A DNA stretch of 64,000 bases from Leucobacter luti (GTDB lineage Bacteria; Actinomycetota; Actinomycetes; Actinomycetales; Microbacteriaceae): contig NZ_SHKI01000005.1 in the NCBI RefSeq assembly GCF_004217175.1, positions 186,001 to 250,000 of the forward strand, written 5' to 3'. The notes under the pieces were generated by a model that saw nothing but the letters and a program-made list of their open reading frames with translations, had not been told where the DNA came from and made no database searches. Shown one piece after another: positions 49,862 to 59,558 of this stretch. A program made the position numbers and the translations under genes. Numbering within the stretch: the first letter of the stretch is position 1; each line of letters begins with the position of its first letter.

Positions 49862-52800
49862 GATGCGGCTCCGGGCTCGGCGGCAGTGCGACCCGAGCCG
49901 CGGAGGCCGAGAAGCACGACCCCGGCGGCGGTGAGCAGGATCAGTGCCGCGCCGAGCAGCATGAGCTGTTCCGCGGTGGTGAGCGCGAACCCGGGGGCCG
50001 TGATCGTCGCCGGGAGCACCGTCGCCGCATCGCGCACCGCCGCGGGCGCGCCTGTCGTGGCCGCGGCGCCGGAACCAACCGTCACCTCGACCCAGCCGGC
50101 AAACGCGCGCTCGGCATCGGTGAGCGCAAAGCGGTACGCACCGTCTCGCAGCGTGGTGATGTCGACGCGCAGTTCACCGTCGTCGTTGACCCTGATCCAA
50201 TCAACCGGAGTCTTGCTCGGGTACACGTGCAAGAAGAACCAGTCCCCGGCCGAGCTGCCCGGCACGGTGAGGTGCGCGATCCCGTCGGAGACCCGCACGA
50301 GCACCCCGCCGCAGTTCGCTGCCGTGAGTAGATTCTGGGTGGCGACCGGCGGCTTGGGGGTGAACTCGGGTTTGGGGGTTGCCTGCGCGGCCGGGGCGCG
50401 CAGGCCGCCGGATGCCGCGCCGCCGGACGCTCCGGCGGCCGCGCCGCCAGCGGCCGGCAACGCGCCCAGGCTCGTGGGAGCCGCCGGATCGGTGCCACCG
50501 GGCGCCGTCGGCTGCCCCGTGCCGGTGCCCCCGGTGTCCCCGGGCTGTGTGGGGGTCGGCGGCTGCGGGGTGACCGGCGGGTTCGGCGTCACCGGCGGTT
50601 TTGGCGTCACTGGTGGTTTCGGCTCCGGCTGTTCCGGCTGCTGCGCCGCGGACCCGGCGACCCAGTTCACCGCGTTGACGAGGATCTGCTGCCCGGCAGC
50701 CGACCAGGTGCGCGCGTCCGAGGCCGCGTGGCTCCCGTGCATGGCGAGGTACGCGTGGCGGGTGCCGCCTCGCTCGTCGACCGCGATGCCCGGGCCGCGT
50801 GACTCGACGCGCACGGCCTCACCATCGCGCACCCGCACGATCGTCTGCGCGAGCACCTGGGCGGTCGGGCTCGTGAGCCCGTCGAACGAGGCGACGTACT
50901 TCTCGGAGTCCGCACGTGAATCCTGCAGCACGATGCTGCCGGCGATGAGCTCTCCCGTTGCGATCGCGCCCGGTGCGAACAGCGGGTGCTCGGGCTGCTC
51001 CCAGATCCGATACCCCGCGGCCGCCACGGTCGCGTCGATCCCTGCGGTGCGCGCGGCGGGGGAGCCCAGTTGCTCGTGGAGCGCGCCGAGCCCGGAGGTC
51101 GCCGTGGCGCCGAGGTCAAGCCAGACGATCCCCGTCCCGGCCGCGTCGGCGCTCGCGATTGCCGCGGTCAGTGCCGCGGGCGTCACGGCACCCGGGTCGT
51201 CCCACACCACGGCGTCGTAGCCGGCGAGTACCGCCGGATCCGCCGGGAGGGTGGCGAGGCCGGTGGCCACGGCGTCCTGCGTGGCGATGAGGTCCACGGT
51301 GCGCCCGGTCTGGTCGCCCAGCACGAGCACGGTGGGGAGTGCCGCGAGCCTAAAATCGACCACGGTCGCCGCGTCGGAGGTGGGAAGGATCTCTGCCGGC
51401 TCGGACGTCGCCGTGTAGCGCCCCTCGGTCGCGGCCCGGAACCGATGCGTGCCCACGGGGACTCCGTCGATCCTGAATTGCCCGGTCGCGTCGCTCGTGG
51501 CGCTCAGGTCTTGTCCGACCAGGGAAACCAGGGCCCCGGCGAGCGGGGCGCCGCTCGCCGCGTCGGTCACCGTGCCCGTCGCCACCCCCGCGGTACGCGG
51601 CGTGAGTGCCGCCGCGACCTCCGCGAAGCCGTCTGCCGCAACCGTGACCTCGCGTGCCTCCGTGGCGTAGCCGAAGCGCTCGAGGATGATCGTGTAATCG
51701 CCGGGGGTGAGGTGCGCGCGGACGCGCCCGGTGGTGTCGGTGCCCCAGACCTCGCCTCGCTCGCCGTAGCTGACCGTCACGTCGGCGAGCGCGGCGCCCG
51801 TCTCGGCGTCCGTCGCGAGCACGTCCACGCCGGCGTCCCCGCGGACCGCGGCGACCGCGGCGTCGAGGTCGATGATGCCCGCCCCGTAGCGCGTGTCACC
51901 GCTGGCTGGCGCGCCGTCGGGATGCCAGGCCGTTGACTCGAGTGCCTGCTCGATCGCGTCGACGCTGAGGCCGGCCTGCGCCGACCTGAGCGCGGCGACC
52001 GCCCCGGCGACGTGCGGCGTCGCCATCGAGGTGCCCGAGGAGCGGCCCCAGCCGCCGCCGGGAACCGAGGAGATCACGTCGACGCCGGGGGCCGAAGCGT
52101 CCGGCTTCGTGAAGTCGCCCGACGGCCACCCGAAGCGCTCAACGACGTCGGCGCCCCAGCGCGTGGTCCCGCCGCAAGAGCGCGGGTCCACCCCGCGCGC
52201 CTCGTTCGTCATGCCGACGCCGAACGCGTCGAAGGATGAACTCGGGTTTGACACGCAGCCGGGGCTGCGATCGCCGTCGTTCCCCACGGCGACGGCCGTG
52301 AACACGCCGGCCTGACGCACGCGGTGGAGCACGTCGAGCAAGAAATCGCTGTACGAGTTACTGACCCCGAGCGACATGTTGATCACGTCGGCGGCGCGGC
52401 CCGCGGGCTGCCCGGTCGAATCGTAGGGTGCGAGGGTCCACTCAAGCGCGGCAAGGATCTTCGCGTCGCTGCTCCCATCGCTGATCGCGTTGACCGCCAT
52501 GAGCTCGGCGTCCGGTGCAACCCCGATGCGGGTGCCGGAGGCGTCGCCGCCGAGCACGGTACCGGCGACGTGCGTGCCGTGAGTGGCCGGATCGGCCGGG
52601 CGCTTCGGCTGCGCCGTGCCGGTGCGGTCGAGGTGGATCCAGCCGCCGGGGAACAGTGGATCGTGTGGATCATCGGTGGCGATGCGCTCGCGCAGATCCG
52701 GGTGGTTGGGGTCGATGCCGGTGTCGAGCACCGCGACCCGAACGCCGTGCCCGGTCGCGCCGTACTCGGCCCACGCGTCGGGAGCGTTGATCTGGTCGAG

Positions 52801-53616
52801 TCCGTAGGTGACGGGGGTGCCGTCGCGATCGGTTGTGGCGGCGAGCGCGCTCGGATCCGTGACCGGCTCGGGCGACTCGACGGCCTCCAGCGGCGTGACC
52901 TCCGCGTTCGGGGCGACGCTGAGCGCTCCGGGGAGCTCGGCGAGGGTGCGCAGCATCGCGGCGCTCGGCTCCGCGCTCACCAGCACGCTCGCAGCGATCC
53001 AGAATCGGTTGAGCACTCGGATGTCGCCGGCGCGCTCAAGCTCGGTGAGGGCGGGCTCCGCCGCTGCGAGCGCGGCGTCGGCGCCCCGCTGGAGTGATGC
53101 CGCCGCGAGCGCCGCGTCGCCCTGTGCGGCGGGGGCGATCCCGGTGTCGGCGAAGCGGATCAGGATCTCGGCCTCGCCGGTCTCCGGATCAAACCACGGC
53201 TCGGTCGGTGCCTCCGCGGCCGCCGTGGGCTCGTCGGCCGCCGGCTCACCGCCCGCTGGCTCGTTCGCCGCCGGCTCGTCGGCCGCCGCGCGGCGTTCGC
53301 TGGAGCCAGCCGAGTCGGCCGAGTCAGCCGGCCCGGCCGAGCCAGTCGACTCAGCCGGCCCGCTCGGCGGACCCGATTGCTCCGGGGCGCCCGCCCCGCC
53401 CGTGGCGTCACCCGCCGCGAATGCCGCAGCGAGCTCGGGGGCGATCTCGGCGGGGGCGGAGGCGAGCGCCGCCGCGCCGCCGAGGTGCGGGGTGAGCTGC
53501 GCGAAGCCGGCGAGCCCAGTGAGCGCGACGGCGATGGCGAGGGCGCCGGAGGCCGCGGCCGCGAGCGGGCGGCGGTGGCGGGTGATGCGGAAGCTGGGTG
53601 TCTGGAGCAAAGTCAT
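49858..53616 (-). CDS. Giant secreted subtilisin-like serine protease (S8)
   Basis: A 1252-residue protein. A signal peptide is followed by an Ala/Pro/Glu-rich stretch and a propeptide-like region. The peptidase S8 domain has Asp in RVAVLDTGIDPNHPDLR, His in ATHGTHVAGTVLGG and Ser in SGTSMATPHVAGAVAAL, so the triad is complete. Two carboxypeptidase-regulatory-like beta domains follow (VTVSYGERGEVWGTDTTGRV; GTVTDAASGAPLAGALVSLV), then a flavodoxin-like segment, a Pro-rich linker with repeated PKPPVTP units and a C-terminal helix with GLRGSGR. It is coupled to the sortase gene and divergent from the heme operon. Confidence 0.88.
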   Translation of the reverse strand: MTLLQTPSFRITRHRRPLAAAASGALAIAVALTGLAGFAQLTPHLGGAAALASAPAEIAPELAAAFAAGDATGGAGAPEQSGPPSGPAESTGSAGPADSADSAGSSERRAAADEPAANEPAGGEPAADEPTAAAEAPTEPWFDPETGEAEILIRFADTGIAPAAQGDAALAAASLQRGADAALAAAEPALTELERAGDIRVLNRFWIAASVLVSAEPSAAMLRTLAELPGALSVAPNAEVTPLEAVESPEPVTDPSALAATTDRDGTPVTYGLDQINAPDAWAEYGATGHGVRVAVLDTGIDPNHPDLRERIATDDPHDPLFPGGWIHLDRTGTAQPKRPADPATHGTHVAGTVLGGDASGTRIGVAPDAELMAVNAISDGSSDAKILAALEWTLAPYDSTGQPAGRAADVINMSLGVSNSYSDFLLDVLHRVRQAGVFTAVAVGNDGDRSPGCVSNPSSSFDAFGVGMTNEARGVDPRSCGGTTRWGADVVERFGWPSGDFTKPDASAPGVDVISSVPGGGWGRSSGTSMATPHVAGAVAALRSAQAGLSVDAIEQALESTAWHPDGAPASGDTRYGAGIIDLDAAVAAVRGDAGVDVLATDAETGAALADVTVSYGERGEVWGTDTTGRVRAHLTPGDYTIILERFGYATEAREVTVAADGFAEVAAALTPRTAGVATGTVTDAASGAPLAGALVSLVGQDLSATSDATGQFRIDGVPVGTHRFRAATEGRYTATSEPAEILPTSDAATVVDFRLAALPTVLVLGDQTGRTVDLIATQDAVATGLATLPADPAVLAGYDAVVWDDPGAVTPAALTAAIASADAAGTGIVWLDLGATATSGLGALHEQLGSPAARTAGIDATVAAAGYRIWEQPEHPLFAPGAIATGELIAGSIVLQDSRADSEKYVASFDGLTSPTAQVLAQTIVRVRDGEAVRVESRGPGIAVDERGGTRHAYLAMHGSHAASDARTWSAAGQQILVNAVNWVAGSAAQQPEQPEPKPPVTPKPPVTPNPPVTPQPPTPTQPGDTGGTGTGQPTAPGGTDPAAPTSLGALPAAGGAAAGASGGAASGGLRAPAAQATPKPEFTPKPPVATQNLLTAANCGGVLVRVSDGIAHLTVPGSSAGDWFFLHVYPSKTPVDWIRVNDDGELRVDITTLRDGAYRFALTDAERAFAGWVEVTVGSGAAATTGAPAAVRDAATVLPATITAPGFALTTAEQLMLLGAALILLTAAGVVLLGLRGSGRTAAEPGAAS

Positions 53617-53691
53617 CTCTCGATCTGCGCGCGCGAGCCTCGGGGGAGCAGCCCACAGAAAGCCGGCGCGTGGAGTAACATCTGATGCAGG

Positions 53692-53745
53692 TTAGGTAAT
53701 GCGAAGGATTGAACATCTGACCTAAGTAATGCTAGCCTAACCTCC
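53692..53745 (+). promoter_or_regulatory. DtxR-like box(es) upstream of the heme operon
   Basis: TAATGCTAGCCTAACCTCC (53727-53745) matches 14 of 19 positions of the known DtxR/IdeR consensus TTAGGTTAGCCTAACCTAA and ends directly before the GTG start. A half-site AGGTTAGG lies in inverted orientation at about 53692-53699. The box covers the probable -10 region, so iron-loaded repressor would block transcription. The same region also serves the divergent subtilase gene. Confidence 0.65.
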
Positions 53746-54882
53746 GTGAATCTCGTCAACGGCGGGCCTCGGGCCCGCACCCTTCGATTTGGTGTGGCCG
53801 CACTCGCCGCGCTGCTCTCGGTGAACCTGGTCGGCTGCGCGCTCGTCTTTGGCGATGCGCCGAGCGTGGCCGACGCCAGCCTCGCCGCGGCAGACAGCCC
53901 GCGCCTGATGGAGGGCCCCGAAACCGCCCTGCTCGACAGCCCCGATATCGAGGCGATCACCGACGACCCGCGCCCCGAGCTCCCGGTCACCTTCACCGGG
54001 CTCGATGACGTCGCCGTCGAAATCACCGACACGAGCAGGATCCTCGCGCTCGACGGGACCGGCAGCCTCGCCTCGGTGGTGTGGGCGCTCGGCTTCGGGG
54101 CGAGCGTGGTGGGGCGAGATCTCACGACCGGGTGGGAGTCGGCGAAGCACCTGCCGCTCGTCATGGACAATCACACGCTGAACGCGGAGTCGATCCTCGA
54201 TCTCAACCCCACCCTGATTCTCACCGACTACAGCGTCGGCCCGTACGACGTGCAGCTCCAGATGCGCAACGCCGGCATCCCCGTGGTGTTCTTCGACGGA
54301 GCCACAGACCTCGACGATATTCCCCGGCTGATTGGCGATGTGGCCGAGGCGCTCGGGGTGCCCGCGCTGGGGGAGCGCTACGTCGCTGACTTCAGCGAGC
54401 GCCTCGACACGACGATCGCGAAGATCCGCTCGGTGGCGCCGCGGGCCGAGGAGGACCGGGTGCGCACGGTGTTCCTGTATATGCGGGGGCGCGCTGGCGT
54501 GTACTACATGTACGGCAACAACCCGGACGGGACGCCGGGGATCGCCGGGATCCTGATCGAGCAGCTGGGGGCGATCGACGTCGCTGGCGATGAGAACTGG
54601 ACGAGCGGCAACCTCACGGCCGAGGGGCTAATGAACCTTGAGCCGGACCTGATCCTGATGCTCACGCTCGGGCTCGAGTCGGTCGGCGGGATTGACGGGC
54701 TCCTTGAGGTGCCGGGCGTTGCGCAGACCCCGGCCGGCGATCGCCGCCGCGTGGTCGACATGAGCGACTACGAAATGTTCACCTGGGGGCCGCGCACGCC
54801 CGACGTACTGACGGCGCTCGCCGAAGCGATCTACCACGTTGACCTCGACGCCGTTGAGCTTCCCGCGGGGGCTGCGTCGTGA
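53746..54882 (+). CDS. hmuT: Heme ABC transporter substrate-binding lipoprotein
   Basis: A 378-residue lipoprotein. The signal has lipobox LVG-C near residue 27. The periplasmic-binding fold has RILALDGTGSLASVVWALGF, VVGRDLTTGWESAKHLPLVM and TLILTDYSVGPYDVQLQMRN, as in HmuT/ShuT heme receptors. It should hand heme to the HmuUV importer. GTG 53746 directly follows the DtxR-like box and lacks a ribosome site, so it is probably translated from a leaderless or very short-leader mRNA. Its stop overlaps the permease start. Confidence 0.88.
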   Translation: MNLVNGGPRARTLRFGVAALAALLSVNLVGCALVFGDAPSVADASLAAADSPRLMEGPETALLDSPDIEAITDDPRPELPVTFTGLDDVAVEITDTSRILALDGTGSLASVVWALGFGASVVGRDLTTGWESAKHLPLVMDNHTLNAESILDLNPTLILTDYSVGPYDVQLQMRNAGIPVVFFDGATDLDDIPRLIGDVAEALGVPALGERYVADFSERLDTTIAKIRSVAPRAEEDRVRTVFLYMRGRAGVYYMYGNNPDGTPGIAGILIEQLGAIDVAGDENWTSGNLTAEGLMNLEPDLILMLTLGLESVGGIDGLLEVPGVAQTPAGDRRRVVDMSDYEMFTWGPRTPDVLTALAEAIYHVDLDAVELPAGAAS

Positions 54883-56066
54883 GCGGCCTCGACACTGGCG
54901 CCGTCACCCTGCCCGGCACCCACGAGCCCACAGGCGACCGGACGCGGCCGGTGCTCCCGGCCGCGCCCGTCGGCGCCGAACTCCCGCGGGTCCTCGACTA
55001 CGGGGAGACCGCGGCTGCGCTGCCGCGACCCAAGCGCGGCAGGGTCACGCTCCTGTTCGTGGTCCTGGGCGCCGGACTGATCGTGGCGACGCTGCTCGCC
55101 GCTGCGCTCGGCCAGATGCAGATCCCCGTGACCGAGGTGATCGGATCGCTGTGCCGCCGCGCGGGGCTCGTCTGCGGGGCCGAGGCGGTGCACCCGAACG
55201 CGGACGCGGCGCTGTGGGAGGTGCGCTTCCCGCGCGTCGCGCTCGCCGTGCTCGTGGGAATGGCGCTCTCGTCCTCCGGCGCCATCATGCAGGGCGTTTT
55301 CGGCAACCCGCTCGCCGACCCCGGCATCATCGGGGTGTCCTCGGGCGCCGCGGTGGGCGCAAGCCTCATGATCATCACCGGGCTCGCCGCCGGCTCGAGC
55401 TTCGCGATCCCCGCCGGCGCGTTCGTCACTGGCGTGCTCACCGCGCTGCTGATCTACTCGATCTCGCGCTCCGGGGGACGCACCCGCGTGATCACGCTGA
55501 TCCTCGTGGGCGTGGCCGTCAACGCGTTTGGCGGCGCCGCGCTCGCACTGATGACCTTTTCTGCCGACATGAATCAGCGCGAGCAGATCGTGTTCTGGCA
55601 GATGGGCAGCCTGGCCGGATCCCTCTGGCCCCAGGTCGCCACCGTCCTCCCGCTCGTGGTCGTGGGGCTCGCCCTCGCGTTTCTCGTCGCTGGCAAGCTC
55701 GACCTGCTCAGCCTCGGCGACGATGCCGCCCGGCACCTCGGCCTCAACATCGAACGGCTGCGGATCGGTTCGATCATGATCGTCTCGGTGCTCACCGCGG
55801 CGGCGGTCGCCTTCGCCGGGATCATCGGCTTCGTCGGCCTCGTGGTGCCGCACGTGATCCGCATGATCGTGGGGCCCGGGCACCGCGTGCTCATTCCCGC
55901 CAGCGCGCTCGGCGGCGCGCTCCTGCTCGTCGTCGCCGATACCTTCGCGCGCACCGCCGTCCCCTACGCGGAGCTGCCGCTCGGCATGCTCACCGCGATC
56001 ATCGGCGGACCATTCTTCTTCTTCCTGATCCGCGCGACGTCGCGGAAGAACGGGGGCTGGCTGTGA
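54879..56066 (+). CDS. hmuU: FecCD-family heme ABC transporter permease
   Basis: A 395-residue integral membrane protein with ten predicted helices after a ~60-residue cytoplasmic N-terminus. LWEVRFPRVALAVLVGMALS, MQGVFGNPLADPGIIGVSSG and the coupling segment near VVPHVIRMIVGPGHR are signature FecCD sequences. GTG 54879 overlaps the hmuT stop (GTGA). It forms the transmembrane channel of the heme importer. Confidence 0.92.
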   Translation: MSGLDTGAVTLPGTHEPTGDRTRPVLPAAPVGAELPRVLDYGETAAALPRPKRGRVTLLFVVLGAGLIVATLLAAALGQMQIPVTEVIGSLCRRAGLVCGAEAVHPNADAALWEVRFPRVALAVLVGMALSSSGAIMQGVFGNPLADPGIIGVSSGAAVGASLMIITGLAAGSSFAIPAGAFVTGVLTALLIYSISRSGGRTRVITLILVGVAVNAFGGAALALMTFSADMNQREQIVFWQMGSLAGSLWPQVATVLPLVVVGLALAFLVAGKLDLLSLGDDAARHLGLNIERLRIGSIMIVSVLTAAAVAFAGIIGFVGLVVPHVIRMIVGPGHRVLIPASALGGALLLVVADTFARTAVPYAELPLGMLTAIIGGPFFFFLIRATSRKNGGWL

Positions 56067-56938
56067 GCCGGATCGGCCGCTTCACCCCGCACCCACCCGC
56101 ACCGATCGGGCGCGGCGAGGTGGTGCTCAGTGCCGCGGACGTTTCGGTGACGCTCGGCGGCAAGCGCATTATCGCCGAGGTTGGATTCCAGGTGCGGTGC
56201 GGTGAGGTGCTCGCGATCATCGGGCCAAACGGGGCCGGGAAATCGACGCTCCTCGGGGCGCTCGCCGGGGACCACCCCTACGGCGGCGCGATCACCCTCG
56301 ACGGCCGCGAAGTCACCGCGTGGCCGAACCGGGAGCTCGCGCTGCGCCGGGCCGTATTGCGGCAGAACAACTCGGTGAGCTTCCCGTTCTCCGTGGTCGA
56401 CATCGTGAAAATGGGGCGCGCCCCGTGGCGCTCGATCACCCCGGTTGAGGAGGACGACCGGATCATCGCCGAGGAGATGCTGCGCTCCGACACGTTCCGC
56501 TTCGCCGAGCGCAGCTACACCTCGCTCTCCGGCGGGGAGCGGGCACGGGTGTCGCTCGCCCGCGCGATGACGCAGCGGACGGGTCTGCTGCTGCTCGATG
56601 AGCCGACGGCCGCCCTCGACATCAACTACCAGGAACAGGTGCTCGCGGTGGCGCGGCGCACCGCGCGGCAGGGCAACGCGGTCGTCGTCGTGCTGCACGA
56701 CCTCGCCGCCGCGGCCGCGTACAGCGACCGGGTGCTCATGCTCGCGGACGGCACCATGCGGGCCTGGGGCACCCCTGAAGAGGTCCTCACCGAGGAGCTC
56801 GTCAGCGAGGTCTACCGCCACCCCGTGCGCGTTGGACGCGACGCCGACGGGGCGCTCGCGATCACCCCCATCAGATTCCCGGACGAGGATCCCGCCGCGA
56901 CGGGTACCCACGCACACCCCGAAAGGACCCCCAAATGA
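56063..56938 (+). CDS. hmuV: Heme ABC transporter ATP-binding protein
   Basis: A 291-residue ATPase starting at GTG 56063, which overlaps the permease stop. Walker A is GPNGAGKST, the Q-loop is VLRQNNSVSFPFSV, the ABC signature LSGGERARVSLARAM, Walker B LLLLDEPTAALD and the H-loop VVVVLHDLAAA. VDIVKMGRAPWRS is typical of HmuV/FecE-type proteins. It energises heme uptake with HmuU. Its 3' end overlaps the next gene (ATGA), which ties the surface proteins to the same transcript. Confidence 0.92.
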   Translation: MSRIGRFTPHPPAPIGRGEVVLSAADVSVTLGGKRIIAEVGFQVRCGEVLAIIGPNGAGKSTLLGALAGDHPYGGAITLDGREVTAWPNRELALRRAVLRQNNSVSFPFSVVDIVKMGRAPWRSITPVEEDDRIIAEEMLRSDTFRFAERSYTSLSGGERARVSLARAMTQRTGLLLLDEPTAALDINYQEQVLAVARRTARQGNAVVVVLHDLAAAAAYSDRVLMLADGTMRAWGTPEEVLTEELVSEVYRHPVRVGRDADGALAITPIRFPDEDPAATGTHAHPERTPK

Positions 56939-57984
56939 GAGCGCAGGAATCACCGCTGGCGACGCCCCGGCGCGGCCAGCCCCGACGGGCGGCGGGCAGG
57001 CGGATCGCCGCCGTGCTGCTGCCCCTGCTGGCGGCGCTCCCGATCGCGGGGCTGCCGCTCGCGCTCGGCAGCACTCCGGCCCATGCCGCCGCGCGCGTGG
57101 ACGTCTCTCCCGCGCCGAGCGCCGACGCGGCGACCACGGTCGCGCTCTCCGGCAGCGGCTTCCAGTACCAGCCGAACGCCCCGGGCGGCGTCTACGTGTT
57201 CTTTGGCGCGGTGGCGGATCCTGCGACGAATTCGTGGTCGCCGAGTCAGGGGGGCAAATCGGGCGAGACGTTCGCGTACGCGGGCACCGACGGCTCGCGG
57301 CTGCTCGTCGCGTTTGCCGGCGGCAGCTCGTCCGGTGAGGCAAACGGGGTGATCGACGCGAACGGTGCGTGGTCGGCCCAGCTCACGATCCCCGGGGCGA
57401 GGTTTACCGCGAGTTTCGGCAACCCGCACGAGGGGGCGCAGGGTGCCGGCCAGGAGATCGACTGCCTGCAGGTGCAGTGCGGGATCATTACGATCGGCGC
57501 GCACGGCCTCGTCAACGCGAACAACGAGTCGTTCACCCCGGTGAGTTTCGCCGCGGCCAACGGCCAGCTGCAGTCGGGCAGCGGGGCGGTGCAGGAGTTT
57601 GGTGGGGCGAGCACGAACGACGCCGCCACCAAGATCGAGGTGCCCGGCGCCGCGGAGGCGCCCGCAGCGGCCGCCGACGAGACCGGCGCTGAGACGACCG
57701 CTGCCGCACCGCAGCCCGCCGCCGCACCGGGTGTAGCCGACACCCCGGACGCAACACTCACCTGGGTGGTGCTCGGAGTGCTCGCGGTTGCGGTGCTCGC
57801 GCTCGGGGCCGCGATCACGGTGGTCACCGTAAAGCGGCGCGGTGCCGCGCGCGCTCTCGCGGCGTCGACCGCCACCGCCACGCCGCCGGGTCCGGGAGCT
57901 CCGGCCAGCGGTCCCGCGCCCGAGGGCACGGTCACTGGCGGCGCGAGCGCGGCGTTCCGCGCGCGTGAGGAGGTGGGGTCATGA
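56935..57984 (+). CDS. Membrane-anchored surface protein with one two-cysteine module
   Basis: A 349-residue secreted protein. The signal helix ends at PAHAAARVD. Residues ~55-205 form a module beginning VALSGSGFQYQPNAPGGVYV and ending QEIDCLQVQCGIITIGAHGL, with SFTPVSF after it. An Ala/Glu-rich linker and one membrane helix (WVVLGVLAVAVLALGAAITV) follow, then a basic cytoplasmic tail of ~50 residues, with no sorting motif. The module recurs in the next three proteins. Co-translation with hmuTUV suggests a role in heme capture or relay. Confidence 0.75.
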   Translation: MRAQESPLATPRRGQPRRAAGRRIAAVLLPLLAALPIAGLPLALGSTPAHAAARVDVSPAPSADAATTVALSGSGFQYQPNAPGGVYVFFGAVADPATNSWSPSQGGKSGETFAYAGTDGSRLLVAFAGGSSSGEANGVIDANGAWSAQLTIPGARFTASFGNPHEGAQGAGQEIDCLQVQCGIITIGAHGLVNANNESFTPVSFAAANGQLQSGSGAVQEFGGASTNDAATKIEVPGAAEAPAAAADETGAETTAAAPQPAAAPGVADTPDATLTWVVLGVLAVAVLALGAAITVVTVKRRGAARALAASTATATPPGPGAPASGPAPEGTVTGGASAAFRAREEVGS

Positions 57985-59558
57985 GCCGCGGTGCACGCCT
58001 CGTTCCCGCCCTGGGCCTCGCCGCGGCGCTGCTGGCGTCCCTCGCGGCACCGGCCACACTCGCCGCCGCGGCTCCGGCGGCGGCTCCCGCTCCGGCGCTG
58101 GCGGCTTCAGCTCCGGCCGCGGCTGACGGTCGCGCGACGATTTCCGGGGGAGAGCTCACCTGGGGTGTGCGCACCTCGATCCGCAACTACCTCGAAAACT
58201 TCGGCCACACCGAGGGCTACGTCGCCGCCTACGACGGCGCGAGCTACCGGAAGGGCGACGCCGGGGCGCGTTTCCCGGCCGCCGCGGGGTGGGTGGACGC
58301 CGAGAACGACGAGGCGAGCATCAGCTTCGCCGGCCGCCTCCACATGCACGGCTTCGGATCGCCCTGGCTGCACTTCGAAGACCTGCGACTCGATATCTCC
58401 GGCGGTGTGGCGTCCCTCACGGTCGACATGCGCGAGAGCTTCACCACGCCGACGCGCGTCGACGACGTGGTGCTCGCCACCTTCCCGCTCGCCGGGAGCG
58501 ACCCCGTCCGCGTCGAGGGGGAGCGCGTGGTAATCCAGGGCGAGGAGGGAACGTTCCCCGAGACCATCGGGGCGAACCACCTGCCCCGGATGGACGGACA
58601 GCCGACCTACGGTGGGGAGAACGCGTACACCGACCCGTTTGCGCTCACACTCGAGCTCGCGGCGGAGCCGGGCACGACGCCGGAGCCGGGAGTGGACCCC
58701 GGCACCGACCCCGGCACCGATCCTGCGCCCGATCCCGATCCCACCCCGGTTGCGCCCGGCGCCTCGAAGGCGGCGGCGCACGGTACCAGCACCGCCCGGA
58801 ACGCGGCGGGCGCCGAACTCACCGTGAGCCCGGCGTACAGCCTCGCCGACACGGGCCAGACCGTGCGACTCGAAGGCACGGGGTTCCCCACCACCGGCTC
58901 GGACGGCACGAACTTCGGCGGACTCTACGTGCTCTTCGGCTGGGTGGATCCCGCCGCGGGCGCAAACTGGGGCCCCGGGAGCGGCGGCACCTCCGGGCGC
59001 ACGTTCACGTACACGCAGGACATCGAGCCGCAGGGCACCTACCAGAGCATGGTCAGTTACCCGGGCAACACCACGGTGCCGGGCTTCCCCACGCTGAGCG
59101 CCGACGGCGCGTTCGAGATGGAGCTGCCGATCCTCGGGTCGCGCTTCGAGAGCCAGCAGGGGATCGACGTTGACTGCTACGAGATGCAGTGCGGGGTCAT
59201 GCTGATTGGCGCCCACGGCAAGACAAATGCGCTCGGCGAGGTCTTTGTGCCCGTGTACTTCACCGACAGCGCGGAAGAAACCGGGGGCGCTGCGCCGCAA
59301 CTCCCGGTCGCGGCGCCCGTCTCGGCAAACCCAAACGCCGCGGTGCCCGCCGCGGGGACGGTCGGAACGGCGCAGCCGAGCGGCCTCGCCGTCAACGGCG
59401 GCCTCGCAGCCGGGGGTGCAGGCGACCCCGCGCGCACCGCGCTCCTCGGGGGCGTCCTCTTGCTCAGCGTCGGCGCGCTCGGTGCGGCGCTCATCTTCAG
59501 GCACGGCCGCCGCGGCGGTCCGGGTCGCACGAACTCGCAGATCGGAACCACAGCATGA
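57981..59558 (+). CDS. HtaA-domain heme-binding surface protein with a two-cysteine module
   Basis: A 525-residue protein. After the signal peptide (to ~PAAAPA) an HtaA domain spans ~52-225: ISGGELTWGVRTSIRNYLEN, then VDAENDEASISFAGRLHMHG and PWLHFEDLRLDISGG. HtaA domains bind heme in corynebacterial surface proteins. A Pro/Asp repeat linker leads to a two-cysteine module (~275-420) with VRLEGTGFPTTGSDG, YVLFGW, YPGNTTVPGFP and IDVDCYEMQCGVMLIGAHG. The end is LAAGG-like plus a helix plus RHGRRGG, a non-canonical sorting signal. ATG 57981 overlaps the previous stop. Confidence 0.85.
   Translation: MSRGARLVPALGLAAALLASLAAPATLAAAAPAAAPAPALAASAPAAADGRATISGGELTWGVRTSIRNYLENFGHTEGYVAAYDGASYRKGDAGARFPAAAGWVDAENDEASISFAGRLHMHGFGSPWLHFEDLRLDISGGVASLTVDMRESFTTPTRVDDVVLATFPLAGSDPVRVEGERVVIQGEEGTFPETIGANHLPRMDGQPTYGGENAYTDPFALTLELAAEPGTTPEPGVDPGTDPGTDPAPDPDPTPVAPGASKAAAHGTSTARNAAGAELTVSPAYSLADTGQTVRLEGTGFPTTGSDGTNFGGLYVLFGWVDPAAGANWGPGSGGTSGRTFTYTQDIEPQGTYQSMVSYPGNTTVPGFPTLSADGAFEMELPILGSRFESQQGIDVDCYEMQCGVMLIGAHGKTNALGEVFVPVYFTDSAEETGGAAPQLPVAAPVSANPNAAVPAAGTVGTAQPSGLAVNGGLAAGGAGDPARTALLGGVLLLSVGALGAALIFRHGRRGGPGRTNSQIGTTA

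Noticed and set aside
48026..51220. 1064-codon open frame on the plus strand
   Set aside because: It runs across the intergenic repeats and antisense to the DtxR, sortase and protease genes; no domain is recognisable.
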